Positions 9,893-21,168 are shown, counted from the stretch's first letter. The stretch is 34,727 nucleotides of DNA from Reticulitermes lucifugus (GCA_026260175.1 JAKCWW010005193.1:2949-37675), one strand, 5' to 3'. A program made the numbers and translations. Notes: generated by a model from the letters alone, not told the origin.

Positions 9893-10060
9893 TATTTAGT
9901 TATACGTGATAATATTCACAAGGTAGAAAATGTGACATTCTATAGTTTTTCTGCTGCACGTGAAGTAAGGCGTGTTTTTATTCACACACTTTACAAAAAT
10001 TTAACTTCAAATTTTATTAGTTTATTTGTGTAAAATCGAAATATTGTATAAGATGTAAAC

Positions 10061-10175
10061 CCTATGTGTTGTTACGCTGTATCCAATGATAAATAGTTAA
10101 TGACCTTTGAAAGAATAGTAGTGCCTTCGAAACGTCGGTAACTGTCACTCGACACGGCATAACAACCCAGAAGGC
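10061..10175. repeat. Foldback element, copy 2
   Basis: The left arm at about 10063-10104 (GTGTTGTTACGCTGT...AGTTAATGAC) can pair with the right arm at about 10131-10172 (AACGTCGGTAACTGTCACTC through GACACGGCATAACAACCCAG). The loop CTTTGAAAGAATAGTAGTGCCTTCG matches the loop of copy 3 in its ends (CCTTTGAAGAC...CCTTCG). Right-arm sequence is better kept than left. Confidence 0.7.
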
Positions 10176-10814
10176 TTAATATTTAGCAACCCCGCTTTGT
10201 TAATCCGAAATCTCCAAAAAATATTATTATTCAAAATAAAGTCAAATGTCCCTATGCATCCATTTAAGCAAATGTATAGATTATGTGGACATTTTCTGAA
10301 CTTCCGACAAGCTACTTGGAATTTATTACAATACCTTTACAATTATGAGTCGATATAGTGTTATTAAACTCGCCGTCATATAGTACCGACGTTAAGAAAG
10401 TTTAAGCTATACCTCTGTGTCTACACATTCTTCCATGGCGAGGACAGGGACAACTTATAATAGCTTTCATAATGTTATTAAGTGACACACAGTGACAGCG
10501 AGGCGCGTTGCAGTGCAGACCAGGTGACACTGACCTACGTCCTGTCTGATCACTCTCGTTAACATGACATTAACTTAAGTGTAGAGTCAATTAAATGAAC
10601 TCTACTTTAAACAGCAAAATACGTAAATGAATTAAAGTGTTAAACAATTTGTTTAGAGATTCATGAACAAGCAGACATGCCTGCGTATGCCTGCATGTTT
10701 TCAGTTTTTTAACGGCATGTTTTTAATTGTTTGGGTCGTAGAAAATCGGTAAATGAATGACTGACGACATATTGTCACAAGGCAGAAGACGAAATGGCGG
10801 CACAATAGGTATAT
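10176..10814. other. No gene seen
   Basis: A G+C-richer patch at 10490-10560 includes the half-sites TGACAC and TGACCT, but nothing supports a gene or a promoter. Confidence 0.4.
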
Positions 10815-10885
10815 GCTGTGGTCCTGCTGAGATTCGAACTACCTGTTTCCTAACTGCAAGTGACAGCATCACCGCCACAGCACAG
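10815..10885 (-). mobile_element. tRNA-like SINE head, minus strand, worn
   Basis: The complement has an A-box-like CTGTGGCGGTGATGCTG (10864-10880) and, 24 bases further, a B-box-like AGTTCGAATCTC (10829-10840), the spacing of a class I tRNA. No recognisable acceptor-stem pairing remains and there is no clear SINE body downstream, so a functional tRNA gene is unlikely. Confidence 0.5.
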
Positions 10886-12395
10886 TATGCAGAGCTCTTT
10901 CAATTAAGAAAACACAAACCAAACTAAGACATAGACGGTCGTAATCTCAAGGGACTGCTACGGATGAAGGAAGAAGCAACAGAACGTAGATATGCTGTAC
11001 ATTTTGTCTAATACAGGGAATTGTTCCCCGGACTGTAGTGTCAAGATGGTATTCCAGACTTCCCTGAGATGAGAAACCCATTCACGGCCGTAATATTCAA
11101 TTTATTTCACAATCGAGATGTTTCTGAAATACAGGAGAGCAATATACTATAATGTTAGTAAACCTCAGTTTGCATTTAATGAGGTGCTTTTTCCCTACCA
11201 CAATAATTTCTGTTATCGGTAACTCAGCTGTCACTTCACAAAACAATTGAGGTTTGTAATGAGGAAATACAGACGGTTTGCCCTTGCATGAAGCCCCACC
11301 CCACAAAGGACCTTTGCTCTCTCAGTTGATTTGTACGTTTTCGTAGAAATGAAGTACGATGTGGAGTACATGCCTAACTTGCACCAAAATAAACTGTCAG
11401 AGGCAGAAGATAGTAAACTCTAAATCTAACAGGACCGGAAAATCGGAATAAAATACGTACTTATATTAAGATGTATTCTGTTGAATGACGCCTAGGAATT
11501 TAACAAGTAACAAAGTCCATAGTGGTTGAGTTAGAATCGATTCTATGTACTAAAGACAATCAGTAGTTTAGTTACTGTAAAGTTAAAGGCAACTGGAAAA
11601 TCTTTTAGCAGGGCATATAATCCTAAAATGTCTGATTATGTGGATATCTTTATTCTGTTAAATTAAGGATTTTAAAGTGGTATAAATATACTCTTTCACC
11701 GCGAGAACTAAAAATTAAGTCAGTAGGTTCCTCCGAAAGGTTTGTCAATTTTTACCAAATTACACGGCAGCATACACAGTAATACAGTATTCTTTGTGTC
11801 CACTGTCATGAGAAACTCGTCTCACGTAGGCCTGTTTCTTAATATATGACATAATGTTCATCACATACATGCAGTTAACCTACGTAGGTATTATTTATTT
11901 GTCTGGTCCTTTATTAGTTTTTCATTCGTTGGCAGGGAAACCAGTAAAAACCTCTGTAACTTACGCTAGCACCACCAGATTGCAGCAGTAAATGTCGTCG
12001 CAATGAAGGCACCAATTGGTATTATAATGTTGATTATTACCGGAAAAATCTATGTCTACATAACATAGCAACAGTGCTTGTTCTGTCACATTGTCTTTAA
12101 GGCACACATATCTGAAGAAGGGAGTTTTCAAGGTGCTTTTAGAGAAAAACGTGAAAGGAGAATCTGGTCAAATAGTGATGAAGAGAGCCGCATTGCTTCT
12201 TTCCCGAAAGGAGAAGCATTCGTAATTTTTTATTAATATTTTGCTGATTGTATTAAGTTGCCTTTATGGAGGAGTTTTCAAGCCTGCGTATTTAGAGAAA
12301 TTGTAATAGCAAAGTATTCCCCAAGGAGTGTAACGTGAAAGAGTGTTTCAGTGGAAGAGAAAGTAATACATAAATCGTCTTTCACAAGTCAATCT
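10886..12395. other. No gene seen, about 1.5 kb
   Basis: Ordinary A+T-rich spacer. The 69-codon minus-strand frame at 11097-11306 has no known motif. Two GGAGTTTTCAAG copies (about 12120 and 12271) are the only repetition noticed. Confidence 0.5.
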
Positions 12396-12530
12396 TTATA
12401 ATTAATCATCAGTTACTACAATATGTTTCGGTCTTAATACCGGGCCATCAGCAGATACAACCACTTGAAAACACCTTGAGTAAAAATACTCTATTACAAA
12501 CATCATGTCAGGAGCAAAATGAGACCTCAT
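12396..12530 (-). repeat. Probable retroelement 3' untranslated scrap
   Basis: The complement contains CTGATGGCCCGGTATTAAGA followed by CCGAAACATATTGTAG, with a small CGGT/ACCG palindrome inside. I recall this block, preceded by CTGATGATG, as a repeated motif at the 3' side of insect retroelements. No reverse-transcriptase frame is attached here. Family assignment uncertain. Confidence 0.35.
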
Positions 12531-13445
12531 CCTTTACAAATAATATTCAGATTGCAATGCCGACTTTCCAAAACGATTTGTGTTGTAAATTAGCCAACAT
12601 TGTATTTTTTATCAGCGGTCTGATCGCCCTAGAGCGGACGACATCGTTGCTGCATAGAGACTGAGGATGCCGCCCGCTCTGCTATTCTCAGTCCGGGGAC
12701 AAAAATACTCCCTGTACTTAGCCATATACTTTACTGAAGTGATTTCCACGACTGTCTCAACAAGTGTCTGCATTATTTACGTCAATGTGAAATTGAATCA
12801 CTTTGCCACTGTGCATCGGAAGTCATTTCACTACCTGAAACATAACGGAGCCTTGTTGGAGCAAAGCGAAATTTGCTTTGCAAAGAACGCTCGCATGCTG
12901 AAAGAGAGCTCAGAATAAACTAAATGCACATTTCTTTACAGGCTTTGACCTACATTCCACACACCTTCATCTGTTTGTGGTCCAGTATCTCTTTTCTGTT
13001 TTACCACAGTCTCTCTGTCTCTTCCTTCACTAACGGGAAACTTGATGAACTAGTATTGATTCCTGTGAGAAAATGTGGTGGCAATCGCAGGCAGACAGAT
13101 AGGATTCCTCTGCACTTATATACGAAACCAAGGCACAGATATCTGGAACAGGTATTTCCTTCTTTGCAATGAAGTTGTTAGAGACAAAAGTTTGCAATCG
13201 AAAGTTTGGTGATCGATTAACACAAATTAAGTCGTTATTTGGTTGTCACGTCCCAACTTGTTAACTTGTGCAGTATATACGCCGACACAGGAGTTTCGCA
13301 GTTCTACAATTGAATGTTCTGTGATAAGCGAAGTGCTCCATACCGGAATTATGTTGTAACTGTTCGTTGGTGATTGTGTACAATTCAGATTGAAACTATT
13401 AAAAGGTGTTACAATGAAGGCAGACTGAAGGCAAAGTTAGCTCTT
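12531..13445. other. Unassigned, three short successive plus-strand frames
   Basis: Frames at 12476-12664, 12667-12918 and 12924-13172 lie end to end in the same strand, which is a little unusual, but none shows a recognisable domain. Two small inverted repeats occur: GACTGAG/CTCAGTC (12660-12693) and GCAAAGC/GCTTTGC (12861-12881). A worn repeat is the likeliest explanation. Confidence 0.35.
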
Positions 13446-13520
13446 AGAAATTACGTGGCAGAGTACTTCGAATTTATGCCTTTTATTCAGAAGGTCCATG
13501 GTTCAAATTTAGTGTGAGGT
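13446..13520 (+). mobile_element. tRNA-like SINE head, plus strand, worn
   Basis: TTACGTGGCAGAGTACTTCG (13451-13470) stands in for the A box, and GGTCCATGGTTCAAATTTAG (13493-13512) for the B box, with anticodon-arm-like sequence between. The match to GGTTCRANNCC is imperfect. The frames at 13483-13704 and 13514-13699 are opposite-strand shadows of its downstream region. Confidence 0.5.
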
Positions 13521-14909
13521 TTCTAAATATTTTTATTAAACTTTCAATGACGCTGCGGTATAAATTCCAGCTACTTCCCACAAAGACACATTGTTTTAAA
13601 TTTGTAGTACCCATAGTGCATTCACGAATATATGGTGCACCGTGGTCGAAAGATTGTAAAGAATCAAAGGTCCGTACGGTGCATCGATGTCGACATTGAA
13701 CCAAAAAATAGGCTTATACACTACAACACACTGGGCTTACATTTTTAAGGTATCTCTTTCGAATTCCAGTTGGCATATCAGATGTCAGATTTCGAGTTTC
13801 TCGTGACACATATTAGGATAAAACCTCCACACAGATCAGAATATTGTCCTTCCTATTCCTTATTTGTTCACCATATTGTCATCCCACGCCACCATAGGTG
13901 GAGGCGAAACAGCGACGTTTCGGATGGAACTTCAAAATAATCCAAGACCATATTATTTCAACTATATTCCCCCATCTAACACTACAGCCTGGTACAATAA
14001 ACCTTTTGGAGGCCGCATTACCAAAGGACTCACTCACCCAAATGTACATCAAGCAGTCAATCAATCAATCAGTCAGTGACTATCTTGTGCCTAATAACCA
14101 TGCTTTGAATGTGTACGGGGAAGGGGGCAAGAATTGTGATCAAAAGAAACACAGTTTCGACCTCCAGGCGCAACCTCTATGCGCCCGAATGGTCGGCTTT
14201 GCTGCCCGACCTCTTTACCTCCATGGAAAAACTCCAGTTACATAAGACTACGTGAATCCTAGAACACTCCAGGACATGGCCTGAAGTCAGCAGGTCATTC
14301 AGTGACGATATGTGAACTGCAGATCTATTTAACGTGAAATAAAAAATAAGATTACTGTGGACGGGGAAATATAACGTTTAGTTCGTATTTGGTGACTGTT
14401 TGTTGGTATCTTCGTGTGGTCACACGGAGTGACTGAGAATAAGTGAAGCAGTGTTACAATTCACTCTGACCCAGGCAAGATTCGAATTATATTTTTTTCT
14501 AAATACAAGTCAAGGGCATTAATGCGAGCAAAGCTGATTAGTCTTTGGATATGGCAGTAAGGAGAAAAATGTTTTAGTACTGGAGGTCCAAACGATTATA
14601 CGCACTGAGGGAATATGTAAGGAATTAATCACCTGTTATACTGTTACTTTACCTTGTCAGGTATTTGAGTGTCGCCATGGTAGAGGACTTGGATCAGCGC
14701 TTGGCTGATAAAAGAAGTTACCGTAAGTTAGGATCCCGAATATTCAATGTCGTTATTATAGAAGCTCACGTTCTTTCAAAGTACGATCTGTTTTGTAATC
14801 ATTTCACTGTGTTATTTGACGCCGTATTTCACCTTCCCCCCCCCCTTCGTACAAACTTGCAACTGGCAGGAATTGCAACTGTATATTTGTGTAAGCTTAC
14901 CTTAATGTG
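13521..14909. other. No firm gene; overlapping frames at 13.86-14.25 kb
   Basis: Three overlapping frames (13864-14079 and 13898-14245 plus, 13879-14064 minus) share one patch, with a short CAATCAATCAATC stutter at about 14057-14070. The minus-strand frame continues through stop-free sequence beyond its listed ends (YGGVGWQYGEQI), which may be decayed retroelement sequence. A perfect 8-base inverted repeat, TGCACCGT/ACGGTGCA, lies at 13636-13685. A run of nine C occurs near 14838. Confidence 0.35.
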
Positions 14910-15020
14910 CTTTATAATGTTTTTGGCAAACCGAATGGGAGAAGATTATTTAGAATTAGGAAGTTGACGCCAGGATAACATTAAAATAAATTGTAGGAAA
15001 GTGATTTGCGCGAGAGTCCT
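14910..15020 (+). mobile_element. Small LINE remnant, family 1, internally deleted
   Basis: Conceptual reading FLANRMGEDYLELGS, stop, RQDNIKINCRKVICARV parallels HVARMGE and RWQDNIK of the other family 1 copies, with the stretch between them deleted. Short and diverged, so moderate support only. It also explains the end of the 100-codon frame at 14665-14967. Confidence 0.45.
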
Positions 15021-17278
15021 AAGGTCCTGGCAATTTCCCGTATCGAAGATCTAAAATCTTTAAACGTTTTCACGCGGCTCAATTAAGTTTATGTTGAGTG
15101 TACTGCAACTTGACATTCTCTGGACTGTTTTGCACTTTAATGACAATGACATCCTTATTGTCTTCTGCAACTGCCTATTTACTTAAATCTGTAAAATCAA
15201 ATCTTTAAATTGGCCTACGAATCCACGTAAAATTTTCAAATAATTGCTGCATGACTCATTTTTCTAGGGTAAACACTGGTGAAAGTGCACGAATTTATAT
15301 CGTAAGTCTCAAATAATGGTATGGAATGGAAGTCAACACAGAAGTGGAGAAATCTTCTAAAATTAACGTTCTGTATATTTTCCAAATGCACCCTTGCCAT
15401 ATCACATTGATGATATCAACTTAATTCAGAACTACCTCTATTGCTTTATATTCAGTCATACCTCCAGTGAATTATTACCATTTATTTTCTGTGTGACTAA
15501 TAATTTTTAAGGCCCAACAGCGATATAAGCTGGCTAATATTTCGTCGCTTCTGAATGTTCACTTCATCAAACAATCAACTGCGACGACATCTCTGTAAAT
15601 TATAGAATTTCAGCCTAAGGGAAGATATGCAGTTATAATATAGTAGGCCTATTAATCGGCACTGTTATTATTTCAATTCAGTTTAAGAAAACGAAGAACA
15701 ACACGCAAAACTTTCCTTTAACTTTTGGTTTCGTCAGTGTCAATATATGCTAACAAGAATGGCATAATAAATAAGCGGCTTCGTTATTGCAGTACAGTTA
15801 GTTTAAGTAAAACCCGGCAGAAAAGGAGGGGCCTTTTGAAAATATGAACCTACAGGCCGACTGACCCTTGGATAGGCCTATCGTGAAAGAATGAGCTATA
15901 AGTAATAAATCCTCTTATTGCATTAAGTGTAAATACATTCATAAGGCGTTTCAAGTGTATGTTGTAGACACTGACAAGATTTATATTTTACAGTACAGAG
16001 CAGTTTTATTTATTATAAAACATTTAAAACATATTGTCCGTTTTGGACTCTTACATGGTCTTTCGGACATCCAGACACATCATCTCCTATTGCGTTACGT
16101 TATTTTGTTCGTAGATAAAAAAAATCAATAGAATAGAGTCTGCTGCGGAACTAACTGGTTGCATATTGGTCACGTTTTATCATATGAATCTGCAGATCAG
16201 TTTGTCATGGCACTCTCAAAGTTTTTAAAATGCCCTCTTCCATTTCACTTAAGATTTTAAAGCCTACTGGTTACTTGATACACCACCAGTTTTAACATTC
16301 AAAAGAGAGGCAGTATACGTATAAACGTAACATTGGGGCGCGTTCGCGAAAGCATTGTTGCCGTGCAAAAACAATAAGTATTACATATTCTGAGTGTATA
16401 CCTGTAGCCTTAGTTATCCAGCATGCAAAGCGCATGCGCCTTTTATATTGTCATCTGTGGCCTGTCTGGCTCTACAATATTTTCCACATTATCTCATAAA
16501 GGGCACGACTTTCGGAAAAAAATTATTGAATATAAAATGTGTGTTTTGATTTTCTCTACAACGTATGTCTGAAACACTTCTCATTATAAGAACAACTGAG
16601 CGAGATAGTATCATAAATGTACATGTGCCGTCATATAAAGTGCCCGTTATTGTTGTCAGATTTCAATAAAACTTGAATTTTCTCGACAGATTTCCGAAAA
16701 ATTCTGAAATAAAATTTTATGAAAATCCGTCCAGTGGGAGACAAGTTGTTCCATTCGGACGGAAGGACAGACAGACATGACGAAGCTAATAGTCGCTTTT
16801 TGTAATTTTGCGAAAGCGCCTAAAAATTGTTCATTCTGCCCACACTGTGTTTCTATATTTTTCTCAGAAAAAAACAGCGACTTTTGCCCTATAGAACATA
16901 AACTGATTGGTTTTTATAACTGAGATGAAAAGTCTTTACTGCGCGGTACGAACTGGGTCTATAAATAAAACAGTTTTATGCTTCGCCTTTAAAGGGTTAA
17001 TTAAGGTACTTTCAAATGTAAAGTACACAGTCATGCATATTTAACGAAACACCTTGCTTTTAAAATTAGGCGCCTTAAATTGCAGTACTTTCGAGTGGGT
17101 GGCGAAAAGCGATGTTCGCTTTGCAGGAAAAAGTTTCCTTTTTTGTGAAATTGCACTTGTAAAAAAGTGACAGAAAGCAACTGCTAGTTCCATGTTGTCA
17201 CACGCTGACACTATGACGTCTGTGCTGTTGTAGGTGGATCTTTATTTGAACACTGACAGAAGAAGACCGAATGTCAAG
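15021..17278. other. No gene seen, about 2.2 kb
   Basis: No coding frame longer than 60 codons. Around 16690-16790 a block ending GGACAGACAGACATGACG resembles a repeat tail seen widely in insect DNA. A small perfect stem AAAGCGA-TGT-TCGCTTT lies near 17106-17125. Confidence 0.45.
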
Positions 17279-17469
17279 TAAGTGGTTAGCACTAACTGCC
17301 GACAGCCATATGTAGCTGTAGTTAACACCCACGTGAGCGGCAGTTAACATTACCTGCCAAACGCCATATGTAGCAGTAAGTTTGCTTCCCATTTGTAGCG
17401 GTGTTTAACACTAACTACCGAACACCATGAGTAGCACTGGTTAGAAATAACTGCCCAAACCCATGTCGC
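17279..17469 (+). repeat. Degenerate minisatellite, units of about 36 and 24 bases
   Basis: Units begin at about 17281, 17314, 17336, 17372, 17397 and 17433. The long unit looks like AGCGGCAGTTAACATTACCT plus GCCAAACGCCATATGT. The short unit looks like AGCTGTAGTTAACACCCACG. Long units alternate with short ones for two rounds and then two long units follow each other. Divergence between units is high, so the array is old. The minus-strand frame at 17198-17392 runs across it. Confidence 0.75.
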
Positions 17470-17768
17470 AAAATCCTTCCCGAGAAGCATTAAAGAAATT
17501 CCGTGCCTTTTATAGAATCCGAAATTTTATTCCCATGTTCACAGGATCCTGTTTCTACGTCCAACCTCAAGCCAGTTGAATCCAGCCGTATCCTCACATT
17601 CTTTTGTTTAAGATTCAGTTTGATATTATTCTCCTGTCTTTGCCTATACTATTTGCCTTTCTGATTTTACTTTTGTATACCACTGTCACGTCCATTAGCC
17701 CTACTAGAACTTCCCATTTCAGGCTCACTAATCTTTTTACTCTAATATTTTTATGAATAATATAATTT

Positions 17769-18660
17769 CCATATTGGCCCAAATATTTTATGGAAGTTAC
17801 AATTATTGCCTTAAAGAAGAAGCCAAAAGCTACAAAATGCAGCGAACATCGAAAGAACTTTGGACACGGGTAAAGAATTGTGTGCTTAGTTTATAGATTG
17901 GTAGAAGGAATTTGACAGTGTAAACTGGACCAAAGTAATGCAGATCCTAGAGGATACTGGAATGGAAATGAATGTGGAAGAAACTAAGGTAATGGGAATA
18001 TCAAGGCAACCATCCCCAGTACTGATTATGATCGATCAAAAAGAGCCGTAAAATGTGGAATATCTCAACTATTTGTGTAACACGTTAACAAAAGATGCAA
18101 GATGTACACGTGAAATTAAATCCAGGATTGCCATGGAAAAAGCAGTATTCAACAAGAAGAAAACTCTTTTTACCTGAAAATTGGACTCAAATTTAAGGAA
18201 GACTCTAGTAAAATGCTACACTTGGAACATAGCTTTGTATAGTGCTGAAACTTGGATACTTCGGAAAGTAGATCAGCAGTATCTTGAAAGCTTTAAAATG
18301 TGGCGCTTGAGAAAGATGGAGTAGATCAGTCGGACCGATCGTGTGAAAAATGAAGTATTACATAAATTCAAGGAGGAGAGGAATATCCTACATACAATAA
18401 AAAGAAGGAAGGTTAACTGGATTGGTCACATCTTGCGTAGGAACTGCCTTCTCAAACATGTCATTGAAGGAAAGATAAAGGGAAGGATAGAAGTGACGGG
18501 AAGGCGAGGAAAAAGACTAGGTAGCTACTGAATGACCTTAAGGAAAAGAGAGGATATTGGAAATTGAAAGAAGAAACACTAGATCGCACTCTATGGGGAA
18601 CTCGAGTTGGAAGACTTTATGAACCTCTCGTAAGACAGACTACAGAATGAATGAATATCA
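17769..18660 (+). mobile_element. LINE remnant, family 2: reverse transcriptase and C-terminus with GAAT tail
   Basis: Reading across frames gives EVTIIALKKKPKATKCSEHR (RT region before the palm), a deletion, FIDW-stop-KEFDSVNWT (RT motif A region, F-x-D...FD), a deletion that removes the catalytic double-aspartate motif, then GMEMNVEETKVMGISRQP, REIKSRIAMEKAVFNKKKTL, LVKCYTWNIALYSAETWILR, and RRKVNWIGHILRRN near the end. Stops occur at several sites; the longest open piece is 18343-18531. The frame resumes to RQTTE-stop and the element closes with a GAATGAATGAAT tail at about 18648-18658, as in LINEs ending in short tandem repeats. An inactive copy. Clade (RTE, L2 or CR1-like) not decided. 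Confidence 0.85.
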
Positions 18661-18696
18661 TTTACATAGATCCTGGTGATGAATTTTTGCTTTCCT

Positions 18697-18711
18697 AATG
18701 TAGGGTCTTTG
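18697..18711 (+). repeat. Target-site duplication, left copy
   Basis: AATGTAGGGTCTTTG; the right copy at 18974-18988 differs at one position of 15. Confidence 0.85.
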
Positions 18712-18973
18712 CCGATCCCAGTGGCCGTGCGGTCTAAGGCGTGGGTCTGCGGCCGCTCGCTTACTAGGATCGTGGGTTCGAATCCCACCGGGGACATGGA
18801 TGTCTGAGATCTTGTGAGTGTTGTGTGTTGTCAGGTAGAGGTCTCTGCGACGAGCTGGTCCCTCGTCCAGAGGAGTCCTACCCAACGTGGTGTGTCTATC
18901 AGTGTGATCGTGAAGCGTCGTAAAATGACGAGGCCTAGGCCCCCTAAGGGCTGTCGAGCCACAGGAAAAAACA
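18712..18973 (+). mobile_element. SINE family A, complete, tRNA-Leu-like head, with target-site duplication
   Basis: 262 bases. A box GTGGCCGTGCGGTCTAAGG (18721-18739) and B box GGGTTCGAATCCC (18774-18786) are both intact, separated by an arm long enough for a class II tRNA. The body runs through GTGAGTGTTGTGTGTTGTC and GAGGCCTAGGCCCCCTAAGG (an AGGCCTAGGCC near-palindrome) to an A-rich end, GGAAAAAACAA. The target-site duplication is 14/15 identical. It sits 36 bases beyond the LINE tail at 18658, independent of it. Frames at 18591-18797, 18658-18996 (minus) and 18814-19029 (plus) are shadows. Confidence 0.93.
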
Positions 18974-18988
18974 AATGTAGGGTCGTTG
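18974..18988 (+). repeat. Target-site duplication, right copy
   Basis: AATGTAGGGTCGTTG, matching 18697-18711 at 14 of 15 positions. Confidence 0.85.
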
Positions 18989-19329
18989 TATGTCAAATAA
19001 AATTGCTAAGTAGACGTTGTGACAGTTGAAGGAAACGTAATTGCATTTAGATTATAATTTTATGAAAAGTAGTTGAATAGCTACACGCCTAACGTCAAGT
19101 TAGTCCGATTCTTTACTGCTGTAAGCCTAAATGAAATTCATGTTTTTGTTTGTGACAAGAAATATTAGGTCCTATATTTAGAGAAGCAAACAGACTGCAT
19201 TACCGGCATATTTGTATTTTATTTACTGTGTGAAGAGAAAACAGAGATCCTTATTAGCACATACTCATCTTAAAGTGAGTTTCGTGTTCTTGGAGAATAA
19301 ATAAGCAGGCGTAATGCAATGAACAATTA
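18989..19329. other. No gene seen
   Basis: A+T-rich spacer without recognisable elements. Confidence 0.45.
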
Positions 19330-19700
19330 ACTGCCGGTCCTCTGGAGACAGAAATGTGAGCTTCTTCCGCGTCCGTTTTACCGCGTACAGCTGTTTGACT
19401 GCCGCAGGAGAAAGTAGACCGTGACAGACAGACCGCGAAAAGTAAGAAATCCGGACATGGAGGGTCGCCGCTTGACCCCCACTGGGAACAACGTGTTCAC
19501 GGATTTTTCTATACGTGACCTGCGTCTTGCCATGTCGCAGTGGGTCGTTATCCCATGTCTGCTATTAAAATGAGGTGTTTGTGTATTTGTTAAATACTGA
19601 TCAGAGAAGTTATTACATGCTTCCGCCGCGGTATAAATGAAATCTGCGCTCTTCTGGGATTTTACGCAGCGCAGAATACCAGAAAATAGCAGGTGTCACT
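19330..19700 (+). promoter_or_regulatory. CpG-rich patch with a TATA-like motif, possible promoter
   Basis: G+C and CpG are visibly higher than in the flanks. GGTATAAAT at 19631-19638 is preceded by the G+C-rich CCGCCGCG and followed by two interleaved inverted repeats, TCTGCGCT/AGCGCAGA (19643-19650 with 19668-19675) and TTCTGG/CCAGAA (19652-19657 with 19679-19684). A wider inverted pair, GACCCCCACTG and CAGTGGGTC, lies near 19484-19554. No coding frame follows within the next kilobase, so a promoter would have to serve a distant or non-coding product. An unrecognised repeat is just as possible. Confidence 0.2.
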
Positions 19701-21168
19701 GAGTAGACTAATTTGGCTGTAACGTTTTAGTAATTGCGGTCCGAGCACCGGTTGGTCTGATGTTCTTTGTAGATTTTCTGAATCTGCAAGAATAATTATA
19801 AGACAGTCCCTTAAAGGAGGTCATGAAGACTCTTTCCCATCATTTGCAACTAATATGTCACAGCCAGCTTAATGACACTTGACGCTACATAGCTACATAC
19901 AACCTGACATGACTTAATGATCGACAAGACGAATAACATAAGAGAAAAAAATAGAGTATGTTACACAGATTTTTTCTTGAATGTTCTCAACTGCTTTTAT
20001 ATCAAAATAGCCTTACCTTTCACTATGTGAAATATATATAGGCACTCTCCCTTCAAATGCAACGTCACTATACATGTCACAATATCCTCAAAAAATTTAT
20101 CTCTGAATTGTAATTATAATTAAATTATAACCAATTTAACTAGAGGAATTAATGAGGCTCGTAGAATGTTACGTATATTAAATGCGTCATGAATAGCTTA
20201 GGCATTAGTGAGACGAGTATTTGGCGTTATTCACAATTTGATCTCAGTGCGTGGTGTGTGCAGTAATAATGAAGCAAGCACGTGGGTCGACTCAACAGAT
20301 GCGAGACTGGCACAAAGCTGCACTTCTTCAGACTTACGTAGGAAGAAGAGACGCTCAGCACTGTTAGAGGGTTAAGTACGTATATGCATGTTTAGTCCGT
20401 GAAATAACTCTCAAAAAGGGTACAAACTTCAATGTCATTACACGTTCGTGAAGACGTTATGTTTATATACCGTCACTTTTCGGGTTAATTTCGTCACAGG
20501 CTTCAGGTACTTGGTTAAATTTCCACGTCAGTGTCACCATACCAGCAACATGATGGGCAGCAGATCCACTTGCTATGCGCCACTCAACTCTTCCTTAACT
20601 CTGCATTTCGAATTTCAATTGCTTCGGCGTGTTGGTCTAGTCTACAGGGAATAACACTGCTACATTGAAAGAGAAAGAGGAAAAAAAAAACAGGGGAAGA
20701 TCGGTGCACTTTCTAACGTCGATCATTCACCCTTCTGCTTCTCACACCTTCAACTTCACTTTCTTCCTCCGAATTCGATTTAAAAAATAAATTAAAGATG
20801 TAGAGCAATGAATTACAGATTTTACACAGCTATTCTTGCAGCGTGGAAAAATTGATATGAGACGAAATCGCTTCGCTCTCCTTGCTGCAGATTAGGTTTA
20901 AGGTGGCCGTTCTTCATCGCAGATGTTCACTCCAGCGCCTTCAAAAGACTGAAACTAAGCTTGCTAGTGATGGAATGTGTTACTGTCTTATATGATAAAA
21001 GGTACATGGATAGAATATACTTCGAAGGGGGATATAATAGGGGTGGAGTTAATAAAGGGAGGATAGAAGTGCCATAGAAGAGGACAATTATTTTAATAGG
21101 AAACACACCCTTTTGAAAGTATCTCTGAAAATAAATGACTTAGTCATTCTCCAACATGAGGAGGAGAG
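19701..21168. other. No gene seen, about 1.5 kb
   Basis: The 68-codon frame at 20448-20654 has no motif. A purine-rich A run lies near 20680-20690, followed by a pyrimidine-rich stretch at 20725-20770. No repeat family recognised. Confidence 0.45.

Noticed and set aside
13864..14245. Three overlapping frames on both strands as a gene
   Set aside because: Overlap in opposite directions with no domain; at most one could be real, and a decayed retroelement is more likely.
16690..16790. GACAGACAGACA block as a minisatellite
   Set aside because: Only three short units; more likely the end of a common dispersed repeat.
18343..18531. 62-codon frame as a small gene
   Set aside because: Its RRKVNWIGHILRRN block is the C-terminal end of a LINE polyprotein, and flanking sequence continues the same reading with stops.
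18591..18996. Minus-strand frames with GFEPTILVSERP and GGIRTHDPSKRAA that look protein-like
   Set aside because: They are antisense read-through of the tRNA-like head and body of SINE family A and recur wherever the SINE does; they are not a host gene.
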